From Gammaproteobacteria bacterium (lineage in GTDB: Bacteria; Pseudomonadota; Gammaproteobacteria; JACKNK01), in NCBI GenBank assembly GCA_024234895.1, contig JACKNJ010000013.1, positions 20,027-84,026 of the forward strand: a DNA stretch of 64,000 nucleotides. The letters are read 5' to 3'. The notes beneath the pieces are model-generated. The model worked only from the letters and a program-made list of their open reading frames with translations. It was not told the DNA's origin and did no database searches. The translations under genes and the position numbers were made by a program. Positions 47,536-55,694 of the stretch are shown piece after piece. Position 1 is the stretch's first letter, and the number at the start of each line of letters is the position of its first letter.

Positions 47536-48478
47536 CGAAGGCATCCGCATCGGCATCAGTTCCTGCCTGCTCGGCGAGAAGGTGCGCTACGACGGCGGCC
47601 ACAAGAAGGACAACTACATCACCGGCACGCTGGCCGATTATTTCGAATTCGTGCCGGTCTGCCCGGAAGCCGCGATCGGCCTCGGCATCCCGCGCCCGAC
47701 CATCCGCCTGGTCGGCGCTGCAGAGGCACCCAGGGTGCGAGGCGTGAAAGACGCCAGTCTGGACGTCACGGACAGGATGGTGGCCTATGGCCGCGAGATG
47801 GTGGGTCGGTTGACCGGCCTGCGCGGCTACATCTTCAAGCGCGGCTCGCCCAGCTGCGGCATGGAGCGCGTCAAGGTCTACACCGAACAGGGCATGCCGA
47901 ACACCTCGTCCGCCGGTGTCTACGCCCGCGAGATCATGGCCGCCAACCCGCTGCTGCCGTGCGAGGAGGAAGGGCGCCTCGGCGACCCGATGCTGCGCGA
48001 GAACTTCATCCAGCGCGTGTTCGTGTACGACCGCTGGCTGCGACTTGTCGACGAGGGGCTGACTGCCGGCAGGCTGGTCGACTTCCACACCCGCCACAAA
48101 TACATGATCCGAGCGCACGACGAGTCGGCCTACCGGGAGATGGGACGGCTGGTCGCCGAGGCCGGATCGCGCGATCCCGCCGAGCTGGCCGGGGCTTACG
48201 TCACGCTGCTGATGACGACCTTGACCAAACGCGCGACGCGGAAGAAGCACGCCAACGTGCTCATGCACCTGATGGGCTATCTGAAGAAGCACCTCGACGC
48301 CGCCGACAAGGCGGAACTGATCGAAACCATCGACGAATACCGCGCGGGCCGCCTGCCGCTGATCGTCCCGATCGTGCTGCTGCGCCACCATTTCCGCCGT
48401 CACCCCAACGAATACGTCGCCGACCAGTATTACCTCGACCCGCATCCGCGGGAGCTGATGCTGAGGAACGTGTTGTGA
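47528..48478 (+). CDS. DUF523-DUF1722 (YbgA-type) fusion protein
   Basis: 316 aa from a GTG that overlaps the ispG stop. Residues ~5-140 are a DUF523 domain (GISSCLLGEKVRYDGGHK, FKRGSPSCGMERVKVY) with two cysteine motifs. Residues ~180-310 are a DUF1722/YbgA domain (LVDFHTRHKYMIRAHDESAYR, LMHLMGYLKKHLDAADK). In many bacteria YbgA genes sit beside photolyase genes; here no photolyase is in view and the gene is coupled to ispG and a GNAT gene. Function is unknown. Confidence 0.88.
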
Positions 48479-49011
48479 CGGTTCGAATCCGCAGCGCCAC
48501 GGTCGCTGATCGCGACGTGGTGCAATCCGTGTACGAAACCGCGTTCCCGGCGGAGGAGCGCGGGGCGGTGACCGGCGTCGCGCTGGCGTTGCTGGACGCC
48601 CCGGCCACGACCGGAGCGGTCAGCCTCGTCGCCGAACTCGACGGCGAGGTGGTCGGCCACGTCGCCTTCAGCCCGGTTTCCCTGCCTGGCGATCCGTCCT
48701 GGCGTGGCTACATCCTCGCGCCGCTGGCGGTGCGGGCCGATCGTCAGAAGGCCGGTATCGGTTCGCGACTGGTCGAAACCGGCGTTCAGCGCTTGACCGA
48801 TCTGGGTGCCGACACGGTCTTCGTCTACGGCGATCCGGGGTATTACGGGCGATTCGGATTCGACGCCGGGCACGCCGCCGATCTGGTGCCGCCCCATGCA
48901 CTCGAGTACCCATTCGGGTGGCAGGCAATGCCCGTCGGCGGCGTTGGGTCCGAGCGGCGGGCTGGCCAGATCGTCTGTGTCGACGCTCTGCGTGATCCGG
49001 CGCTCTGGTAG
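48475..49011 (+). CDS. GNAT-family N-acetyltransferase
   Basis: 178 aa from a GTG overlapping the previous stop. It follows the YhbS-type GNAT pattern: VRIRSATVADRDVVQSVYETAF, then VVGHVAFSPVSLPGD, the acetyl-CoA loop LAPLAVRADRQKAGIGSRLVETGV (Q/RxxGxG/A) and VFVYGDPGYYGRFGFD. It transfers an acetyl group to an unknown amine. It ends the ispG operon. Confidence 0.85.
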   Translation: MTVRIRSATVADRDVVQSVYETAFPAEERGAVTGVALALLDAPATTGAVSLVAELDGEVVGHVAFSPVSLPGDPSWRGYILAPLAVRADRQKAGIGSRLVETGVQRLTDLGADTVFVYGDPGYYGRFGFDAGHAADLVPPHALEYPFGWQAMPVGGVGSERRAGQIVCVDALRDPALW

Positions 49012-49131
49012 CGACCGCTTGCCGGCGCGATCGGCGACAGAACGATCGCGGAACCCGCTCCGGGGAAAAGCCGATTCAAGTCCTGCCCCCCGCTTTCCTT
49101 GTTCTTCGCAGATCCGCTTGTGACATGAAAT

Positions 49132-49165
49132 AAAAAAAGCCCGCGTCGGCAGACGCGGGCTTTTT
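49132..49165. terminator. Bidirectional terminator between the GNAT gene and mrp
   Basis: AAAAAGCCCGCGTC and GACGCGGGCTTTTT pair perfectly around GGCA, with A and T tracts on both sides, between two converging genes. Confidence 0.95.
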
Positions 49166-49189
49166 GGTATCCCGAAGCGGGGACGTCGA

Positions 49190-50278
49190 TCAGTTGTTCT
49201 GGATGACGATCTTCGGGAATTTGGCGGCGTAGTTCTTGGACTGGCGGGAGAGCTTCGCGGCGGCGCGGCGGGCGATCTCCTTGTAGACCTCGGCGATACG
49301 GCTGTCCGGGTCGGCGACGACGGTCGGCTTGCCGGAGTCCGTGCCTTCGCGGATGGACTTGTCGAGCGGGACGGAGCCGAGGAAGTCGACGTTGTACTGC
49401 TCGGCCATGCGCTGGCCGCCGCCTTCACCGAAGATGTGCTCTTCGTGTCCGCACTGCGAGCAGATGTGGGTGGACATGTTCTCGACGATGCCCAGCACCG
49501 GCACCTCGACCTTCTCGAACATCTTCAGCCCCTTGCGGGCGTCGAGGAGGGCGATGTCCTGCGGGGTGGTGACGATGACGGCGCCCGAGACCGGCACCTT
49601 CTGCGCGAGCGTGAGCTGGGTGTCGCCGGTGCCCGGCGGCAGGTCGATGACGAGGTAGTCGAGGGCGTCCCAGTTGGTGTCGTTGAGGAGCTGCTCCAGG
49701 GCCTGGGTGACCATCGGGCCGCGCCAGATCATCGGGGTTTCCTCGTCGATCATGAAGCCGATGGACATGGCCTGGATGTCATAGCTGGTCATCGGTTCCA
49801 GGCGCTTGCCGTCCTTGGAATCCGGGCGACCGCTGACGCCGAGCATGCGCGGCTGCGAGGGGCCGTAGATGTCGGCGTCGAGGATGCCGACGCGGGCGCC
49901 TTCGGCGGCCAGCGCGAGCGCCAGGTTGACGGCGACGGTGGACTTGCCGACGCCGCCCTTGCCGGAGGCGACGGCGATGATGTTCTTGACGTTGTTGATC
50001 GGGTTCAGCGCCTTCTGCACCTTGTGCGCGACGACCTTGAAGTCGACCGTGACGTCGGCGTTGGCGATGCCCTTGCTGGCGAGCACTTCCTTCAGCTTGG
50101 CGGCGAGGGTGGCGGTGTAGCCCTTGGCCGGGAAGCCCAGGTTGACCTGGACCGAGACCTTGTCGCCATTGACCTCGATGGCCTTGATGGACTTCGAGGA
50201 CACCAGGTCCTTGTCCAGATACGGGTCGATGTAGGTCTGGAGGATTTCCTCGACCTGGGCCTGGGTGATCTCGGACAT
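49190..50278 (-). CDS. mrp: Mrp/ApbC-type Fe-S cluster carrier ATPase
   Basis: 362 aa from ATG 50278. An N-terminal MIP18-like domain (residues ~1-90, QAQVEEILQTYIDPYLDKDL) is followed by a deviant Walker A (VASGKGGVGKSTVAVNLA), ADIYGPSQPRMLGV and VIDLPPGTGDTQLTLAQ. The cluster-binding CSQC (HICSQCGHEEHIFGEGGG) is present. It builds and delivers [4Fe-4S] clusters to apoproteins in the cytosol, which may matter for IspG nearby. An upstream in-frame start at 50398 is unlikely because the family begins at MSEITQ. Confidence 0.95.
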   Translation of the reverse strand: MSEITQAQVEEILQTYIDPYLDKDLVSSKSIKAIEVNGDKVSVQVNLGFPAKGYTATLAAKLKEVLASKGIANADVTVDFKVVAHKVQKALNPINNVKNIIAVASGKGGVGKSTVAVNLALALAAEGARVGILDADIYGPSQPRMLGVSGRPDSKDGKRLEPMTSYDIQAMSIGFMIDEETPMIWRGPMVTQALEQLLNDTNWDALDYLVIDLPPGTGDTQLTLAQKVPVSGAVIVTTPQDIALLDARKGLKMFEKVEVPVLGIVENMSTHICSQCGHEEHIFGEGGGQRMAEQYNVDFLGSVPLDKSIREGTDSGKPTVVADPDSRIAEVYKEIARRAAAKLSRQSKNYAAKFPKIVIQNN

Positions 50279-50451
50279 GGGTGTCTCCTGATTCAACGCC
50301 GCGTCGGCGGCGGCGGTCTGTGTGTGAGGTGCCCCGGATGCGGAAGCCGGGGTCGGGTGGCCGCGGATTCTACACACAGGGCTTGGGTCGACCGCCAAAT
50401 ACCCCGTTGGCAGGGGGCTTTAGCGACCCTTCATTGCGCGGGGAAAGACGT

Positions 50452-50967
50452 TCACCAGTCCATGAAGCCGGACACGGTCTGCGCCTGTTTGGCGGCCTGC
50501 ATCGCGGCGGGGCCGTCGAAGACGATGACAATATGGGCGCTGCCTTCGTATTCAAGGGCGGTCTCGATCCATTCGCGGGTCTGTTTCGGATCGGGAGCGG
50601 CTTCGGCGTCGATCAGCACGACGACGGTGGCGTCGTCGATGGTCTCGCCGATCTGCGCGAAGGTCTCTTCCCAGGAGTGTTCGTCCCAGGTCATGCGCTG
50701 CGCGCCGGCCTCGTGCAGCGCTGCCGGCAGCAGGTCGGGATCGTCGTCGAACAGGAGGGTCAGGCCGGCTTCGATGGCCTCGCGCCAGGCCGCGAGTTCC
50801 TCGGCGTCGACGTCGGCGAGGTAGGCGGCGGAGGTCAGCGCGCAGCGCAGTTCGTTGCCGAGATAGACCGGGCGCCACGATTCGGGCATGTCGGGAGGAA
50901 AGAAGTCGTCGGCCCAGGCGCAATCGGGGCTGAAACGGACGGCGATTTTCAGATCTCTCTTGCTCAT
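50452..50967 (-). CDS. Unknown acidic protein, 171 aa
   Basis: A soluble acidic protein with no signal peptide. It starts MSKRDLKIAVRFSPDCAWAD and contains DDATVVVLIDAEAAPDP and AHIVIVFDGPAAMQAA, two beta strands each followed by a helix, suggesting a Rossmann-like alpha/beta fold. I do not recognise a family. It is downstream of the divergent start of yrbG and unrelated in strand to mrp's promoter, with 173 bases between its stop and mrp. Confidence 0.6.
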   Translation of the reverse strand: MSKRDLKIAVRFSPDCAWADDFFPPDMPESWRPVYLGNELRCALTSAAYLADVDAEELAAWREAIEAGLTLLFDDDPDLLPAALHEAGAQRMTWDEHSWEETFAQIGETIDDATVVVLIDAEAAPDPKQTREWIETALEYEGSAHIVIVFDGPAAMQAAKQAQTVSGFMDW

Positions 50968-51010
50968 CGGGAATGTTTGGGTCGGGGGTGGGGCGGGCGG
51001 GTAGGGCTGA

Positions 51011-51016
51011 TAGAAT
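51011..51016 (+). promoter_or_regulatory. -10 element of yrbG
   Basis: TAGAAT followed by CGCGCCC lies 32 bases before the yrbG ATG. The same TAGA-T-CGCGC arrangement precedes gyrA and the sigma-factor gene; no -35 is evident. Confidence 0.45.
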
Positions 51017-51047
51017 CGCGCCCGGCTTTCACTACGTCCAGACTTCC

Positions 51048-52016
51048 ATGCTTCTTGCCAGCCTTGCTGTACTCGTTGGATTCGCCGTGCTCGTGTGGGG
51101 TGCGGATCGCTTCGTGATCGGGGCGGCGGCGACCGCGCGCAATCTCGGTGTTTCGCCGCTGATCATCGGTCTGACGGTGGTCGGTTTCGGCACCTCGGCG
51201 CCCGAGATTCTGGTCGGCTCGGTCGCGGCCTGGCTGGGCAATCCGGAGATCGCGGTCGGTAATGCGCTGGGTTCGAACATCGCCAATATCGGCTTGATCC
51301 TGGGTCTGACCGCCATTCTCGTTCCGCTGACGGTGCATTCGAACATCCTCGCGCGGGAATACCCGTTGCTGCTGCTGGCGACTCTGGTGGGCGCCGCCGT
51401 GATCATGGATGGCGACCTGAATCGTCTGGATGGCGTGATCCTGCTCGTCATGCTGGGCGGACTGCTTTACTGGATCGTGCGCGTGGCGCTGAACGAGCGC
51501 GGCGGGCAGGACCCGATGAGCGCGGAGTTCGACGCCGAGATTCCCGAGGACATGGCGCAGGGGCGGGCAACCACCTGGCTGGTGATCGGCCTGGTCGCGC
51601 TGCTCGCCAGTTCGCGCCTGCTGGTCTGGGGGGCGACCGAGATCGCGGTCGCGTTCGGCATCAGCGATCTGGTCATCGGTCTGACCATCGTTGCGGTCGG
51701 CACCTCGCTGCCGGAGCTGGCCGCCTCCATCGCCAGTGCTCGCAAGAACGAGCCGGACATCGCGATCGGCAACGTGATCGGCTCGAACATGTTCAACATC
51801 CTGGCCGTGCTCGGCGTGCCGGTGCTGATCCAGCCGACGGCGGTATCCGCCGAGGTGCTGACCCGCGACATGCCGCTGACCATCGGTCTGACCGTCCTGC
51901 TTTACTTCATTGCGGTCGGTAACGCCGGTCATGGACGCATCACCCGGATGGAAGGTGGCGCGTTATTGGCTATTTTCTTGGCCTATCAGGGCTTTCTGCT
52001 GCAGGGCGCGGGCTGA
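51048..52016 (+). CDS. yrbG: Calcium/sodium antiporter (YrbG family, K(+)-dependent type)
   Basis: 322 aa with about ten membrane helices in two inverted halves. Each half carries the alpha-repeat of the CaCA superfamily: VVGFGTSAPEILVGSVAA ... GNALGSNIANIGLILG and IVAVGTSLPELAASIAS ... GNVIGSNMFNILAVLG. It exchanges Ca2+ for Na+ or H+ across the inner membrane. The ATG at 51048 is preferred over an upstream in-frame start. The yrbG-kdsD-kdsC-lptCAB order is the standard one. Confidence 0.93.
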   Translation: MLLASLAVLVGFAVLVWGADRFVIGAAATARNLGVSPLIIGLTVVGFGTSAPEILVGSVAAWLGNPEIAVGNALGSNIANIGLILGLTAILVPLTVHSNILAREYPLLLLATLVGAAVIMDGDLNRLDGVILLVMLGGLLYWIVRVALNERGGQDPMSAEFDAEIPEDMAQGRATTWLVIGLVALLASSRLLVWGATEIAVAFGISDLVIGLTIVAVGTSLPELAASIASARKNEPDIAIGNVIGSNMFNILAVLGVPVLIQPTAVSAEVLTRDMPLTIGLTVLLYFIAVGNAGHGRITRMEGGALLAIFLAYQGFLLQGAG

Positions 52017-52100
52017 TAGCCGGTCGGACTCAGGATGAAGCCGATCCCCCTGGGTCGGACCGGCTGCTGACTCGACCCCGCGAACACATAACAACGAAAC

Positions 52101-53072
52101 ATGAATGACAACGAACTCCGACGCATGGGCGTCGCCGTCATCGAAAGCGAGATTCGCGGCCTGCAGGGGCTGATTCCGCGCGTCGATGGCAATTTCGTCG
52201 CGGCCTGCCAGTACATGCTGGCCTGCAAGGGGCGCATCGTGGTGACCGGCATGGGCAAGTCCGGCCACATCGGCAGCAAGATCGCGGCGACGCTGGCCAG
52301 TACCGGCAGTCCGGCGTTCTTCGTGCATCCCGGCGAGGCCAGCCACGGCGATCTGGGCATGATCACGCCGACCGACGTGGTGGTGGCGCTGTCCAATTCC
52401 GGCGAGACCGACGAGCTGCTGACCATTCTCCCGCTGCTCAAGCGCATCGGCGTGCCGCTGATCGCGATGACGGGCAATCCGGCCTCCCGGCTGGCGCGGG
52501 GCGCGAGCGTGCATATCGATGTGAGCGTCGAATCGGAGGCCTGCCCGCTCAATCTCGCGCCGACCTCCAGCACCACCGCCGCGCTGGCGATGGGCGATGC
52601 GCTGGCGATCTCGCTGCTCGAAGCCCGCGGCTTCACCGCCGAGGACTTCGCGATGTCGCATCCGGGCGGGCGCCTGGGCCGCCGCCTGCTGCTCCTGATC
52701 GACGACATCATGCACAGCGGCGAGCGCGCGCCGCGTGTATCGCCGGAGACCAAGCTCAGCAAGGCCGTGCTGGAGATGACCCGCAAGGGTCTGGGCATGA
52801 CGGCGGTGGTCGACGACGCGGATCACGTCCTCGGTCTGATCACCGATGGCGATCTGCGCCGCACGCTGGATCATCAGGTCGACGTGCACACCACCGAGGT
52901 CACCGAGATCATGACGCGCCACTGCACCACCGTGCAGCCGCACATGCTGGCCGCCGAGGCGCTGCGCATCATGGAAGAGAAAAAAATCAACGGCCTGCTG
53001 GTGGTCGATGAAGACCAAAAGCTGCTGGGCGCGCTGAACATGCATGATCTGCTGCGCGCGGGCGTGGTGTAG
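52101..53072 (+). CDS. kdsD: D-arabinose 5-phosphate isomerase
   Basis: 323 aa. An SIS sugar-isomerase domain (residues ~40-180, TGMGKSGHIGSKIAATLAST, SNSGETDELLTILPLLKRIG) is followed by two CBS motifs (~205-320). It interconverts ribulose-5-P and arabinose-5-P, the first step to KDO for LPS. The stop codon TAG lies inside an inverted repeat (GTAGGG...). Confidence 0.96.
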   Translation: MNDNELRRMGVAVIESEIRGLQGLIPRVDGNFVAACQYMLACKGRIVVTGMGKSGHIGSKIAATLASTGSPAFFVHPGEASHGDLGMITPTDVVVALSNSGETDELLTILPLLKRIGVPLIAMTGNPASRLARGASVHIDVSVESEACPLNLAPTSSTTAALAMGDALAISLLEARGFTAEDFAMSHPGGRLGRRLLLLIDDIMHSGERAPRVSPETKLSKAVLEMTRKGLGMTAVVDDADHVLGLITDGDLRRTLDHQVDVHTTEVTEIMTRHCTTVQPHMLAAEALRIMEEKKINGLLVVDEDQKLLGALNMHDLLRAGVV

Positions 53073-53124
53073 GGTGCGCTCCGCGCATCGTTGGGCGTTG
53101 GTCGGTGCGCGGAGCGCACCCTAC
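53069..53124. repeat. Inverted repeat between kdsD and kdsC, supplying the kdsD stop
   Basis: GTAGGGTGCGCTCCGCGCA (53069-53087) and its exact inverse TGCGCGGAGCGCACCCTAC (53106-53124) flank 18 bases. The TAG of the left arm (53070-53072) is the kdsD stop codon. It differs in sequence from the four REP doublets. Confidence 0.88.
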
Positions 53125-53165
53125 GGTCGACTTCGTTAATCCTTCGGTCAACGACGAGGTTTCGG

Positions 53166-53696
53166 ATGCAGGACATCCTGGCGCGAGCCAAGCACATCAA
53201 GCTGGTCATTTTCGATGTCGACGGCGTGTTGACCGACGGCAGCCTGTTCATCGGCGACAACGGCGAGGAGTACAAGGCGTTCAATTCCCGCGACGGCCAC
53301 GGCATGAAAATGCTGCAACAGGCCGGCGTCGCGATCGGCATCATCACCGGTCGCACGTCCAACGTGGTGCGTTACCGCATGGAAAGCCTCGGCGTCGAAT
53401 ACGTCTATCAGGGTCAGCTGGACAAGCTGCCCGCCTACCTGGATCTGCTTGAGAAGACCGGCCTGACGCCGGAACAGACCGCGTATGTCGGCGACGACGT
53501 GGTCGATCTGCCGATCATGGGCCACGCCGGTCTCGCGATCGCGGTCGCCGACGCGCACCCGCTGGTGGCGCGTCACGCGCATTGGCAGACGCCGAGCAAT
53601 GGCGGTCGCGGCGCGGCGCGGGATGTCTGCGAGATGCTGATGGAAGGGCACGGTGTGCTCGACGAGATGCTGTCGCACTACGTCGTGAAGCCGTAA
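53166..53696 (+). CDS. kdsC: KDO 8-phosphate phosphatase
   Basis: 176 aa, the usual KdsC length. The HAD motifs are FDVDGVLTDGSLFI, the Ser/Thr of IITGRTS, and YVGDDVVDLPIM; FNSRDGHGMKML is KdsC-specific. It hydrolyses KDO-8-P to KDO. The ATG 53166 follows the repeat; an in-frame upstream start would lie within it. Confidence 0.95.
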   Translation: MQDILARAKHIKLVIFDVDGVLTDGSLFIGDNGEEYKAFNSRDGHGMKMLQQAGVAIGIITGRTSNVVRYRMESLGVEYVYQGQLDKLPAYLDLLEKTGLTPEQTAYVGDDVVDLPIMGHAGLAIAVADAHPLVARHAHWQTPSNGGRGAARDVCEMLMEGHGVLDEMLSHYVVKP

Positions 53697-53705
53697 GGCC
53701 ACCCC

Positions 53706-54293
53706 TTGGATTTTCAGAACGTCGCCGGCGTCAGCATCCTGGCGGTCCTTGCCGGGGCCAGTTGGTGGCTGCTGTCCAGCGTCGAGGCGACGCGTTTCGA
53801 ACCGCCGTCGAAGCGCCATGCGCCCGACGCGTGGCTGATCGATGCCACCACCACGGCGATGAACGAGTTCGGCAAACCGCATTACCGGGTGGTGTCCGAG
53901 CGGCAGGATCATTACCGTGACGACGGGACTTCCGAGCACGTCCGTCCCTATGTGACCATCTACCGCCCCGAGGGCTCGCCCTGGGAGGTGCAATCCGATC
54001 ACGCCTGGGTCTCCGCCGATGGCGATCTGGTGCTGCTCAAGGGCGACGTGTTCATGAACCGGGAACCCTGGGTGGACGCTGCCGGCAAGCGTCATGAGTA
54101 TCAGGAGATGGTCACCAGCAACATGCTGCTGCGTCCCAACGAGGACTACGCCGAAACCGACGACGAAGTCTTCCTGACCAGCGAATCCTCGCGCACCGAC
54201 GCGGTCGGTATGCGGGCCTATATCAACATCGATCGCGTGCAATTCCTGTCGCGAGTGAGAAGCCGCCATGTTTCAGCCAAAGACGATTCGTAG
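53706..54293 (+). CDS. lptC: LPS transport protein LptC
   Basis: 195 aa from a TTG start nine bases after kdsC. One N-terminal anchor helix (VAGVSILAVLAGASWWLL) is followed by a beta-jellyroll with VTIYRPEGSPWEVQSDHAWV and GDVFMNREP typical of LptC. It passes LPS from the LptB2FG ABC transporter to LptA in the periplasm. Its end overlaps lptA by 26 bases. Confidence 0.93.
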   Translation: MDFQNVAGVSILAVLAGASWWLLSSVEATRFEPPSKRHAPDAWLIDATTTAMNEFGKPHYRVVSERQDHYRDDGTSEHVRPYVTIYRPEGSPWEVQSDHAWVSADGDLVLLKGDVFMNREPWVDAAGKRHEYQEMVTSNMLLRPNEDYAETDDEVFLTSESSRTDAVGMRAYINIDRVQFLSRVRSRHVSAKDDS

Positions 54294-54801
54294 ATTGTTC
54301 AGCGCCGCCGCGTTGCTTGCGTTCAGTGCGCAGAGCTGGGCGCTGGCGACCGATCGTGACCAGCCGGTCTACATCGAGGCCGATTACGCCGATATCGATC
54401 AGCTCAATCACGTCGTCGTCTATCGCGGCAACGTCAAGATCCGCCAGGGCAGCATCGGCATCTGGGGCGACGTGGTGACCATCTACACCGATGAGAACAA
54501 CGATCTGATCAAGGCGTTTTCAGACGCCGAGGCCGGCAGCCTGGCGCGCTTCAAGCAGATGCCGGACGACAAGCCGGAGGAAGTCTGGGGTGAAGGCGAG
54601 CGGCTGGAATACTGGGCGCAGGAAAACCTCGTCAAGATCTTCCGGCGCGGCAAGCTGTGGCAGGGCCAGGATGTGTTCACCAGCAACAAGATCCTCTACG
54701 ACACCGCCAGGGAAGTGCTGATCGGCGGCGACCGCAGCACCTCCGGCACCGGTCAGGGCAAGGATCGCGTGCGCATGACCATCCAGCCCAAGAACAAGTA
54801 A
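54268..54801 (+). CDS. lptA: LPS transport periplasmic protein LptA
   Basis: 177 aa with a signal peptide (RRLFSAAALLAFSAQSWA, cleavage about residue 26). The OstA-like jellyroll starts VYIEADYADIDQLNHVVVYRG and GSIGIWGDVVTIY. It bridges the periplasm between LptC and LptD. Coupled to lptC by overlap; lptB follows after 11 bases. Confidence 0.95.
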   Translation: MFQPKTIRRLFSAAALLAFSAQSWALATDRDQPVYIEADYADIDQLNHVVVYRGNVKIRQGSIGIWGDVVTIYTDENNDLIKAFSDAEAGSLARFKQMPDDKPEEVWGEGERLEYWAQENLVKIFRRGKLWQGQDVFTSNKILYDTAREVLIGGDRSTSGTGQGKDRVRMTIQPKNK

Positions 54802-54812
54802 GGCGATCACCG

Positions 54813-55538
54813 GTGAGCCAACTGCTCGCGCACGGGCTGGTCAAACGCTACAAGTCGTTCACAGCGGTCGATGGCGTCACGCTCGACGTCAACAGCGGCG
54901 AGATCGTCGGCCTGCTGGGGCCGAACGGGGCCGGCAAGACCACCAGCTTCTACATGATCGTCGGCCTGGTGGCGGCGAACGGCGGCAAGGTGCTGCTCGA
55001 CGGCAAGGATCTGACGCCTTACCCGATGCACGCCCGCGCCCGCATGGGCGTCGGTTACCTGCCGCAGGAACCCTCGGTGTTCCGCAAGCTCAGCGTCGGC
55101 GACAACATCATGGCGATCCTGGAGGCGCGACCGGAGCTGAATCGCCAGCAGCGGCGGGAACTGCGCGACCAGGTGCTCGCCGAACTCAATATCGGGCACC
55201 TGCGCGATCAGGTCGGCATGAGTCTGTCCGGGGGCGAACGTCGTCGCGTGGAGATCGCCCGCGCGCTCGCCGCCGAGCCGCGTTTCATCCTGCTCGACGA
55301 GCCGTTTGCCGGGGTCGACCCGATCTCGGTCATCGACATCCAGCGCATCGTCGAACACCTCACTTCGAAGGGCATCGGTGTGCTGATCACCGACCACAAC
55401 GTGCGCGAGACATTGACCCTGTGTCATCGGGCCTACATCGTCAGTCAGGGCAAGGTGATCGCCTCCGGCACGGCCGAGGAGATTCTCGCCAACAAACAGG
55501 TCCGGGATGTCTATCTGGGAGAGCATTTCCGGCTCTGA
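54813..55538 (+). CDS. lptB: LPS export ABC transporter ATPase LptB
   Basis: 241 aa from GTG 54813. Walker A GPNGAGKTTSFYMIVG, Q-loop YLPQEPSVFRKL, signature LSGGERRRVEIARAL and Walker B FILLDEPFAGVDP are all intact, as is the switch His in VLITDHNVRET. It powers LPS extraction with LptFG, encoded elsewhere. Confidence 0.97.
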   Translation: MSQLLAHGLVKRYKSFTAVDGVTLDVNSGEIVGLLGPNGAGKTTSFYMIVGLVAANGGKVLLDGKDLTPYPMHARARMGVGYLPQEPSVFRKLSVGDNIMAILEARPELNRQQRRELRDQVLAELNIGHLRDQVGMSLSGGERRRVEIARALAAEPRFILLDEPFAGVDPISVIDIQRIVEHLTSKGIGVLITDHNVRETLTLCHRAYIVSQGKVIASGTAEEILANKQVRDVYLGEHFRL

Positions 55539-55637
55539 TCCGACCTGGAATCGGGGCGCAAAATGCCCGGGATCATCAGGGGTTCGCAGGAGCCGCAAAA
55601 ATGATGCCGGATCGCTAATAAACGCGACGGTAATGGT

Positions 55638-55643
55638 TATACT
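55638..55643 (+). promoter_or_regulatory. Possible -10 of an internal rpoN promoter
   Basis: TATACT in the lptB-rpoN gap, 52 bases before the rpoN ATG; the -35 region is weak. It would let rpoN-PTS genes be expressed apart from the lpt genes. Confidence 0.4.
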
Positions 55644-55694
55644 GGATTCAAACGAGACCAGACAGGCCGCCCCAGAAACACCCGCCACGCACGC

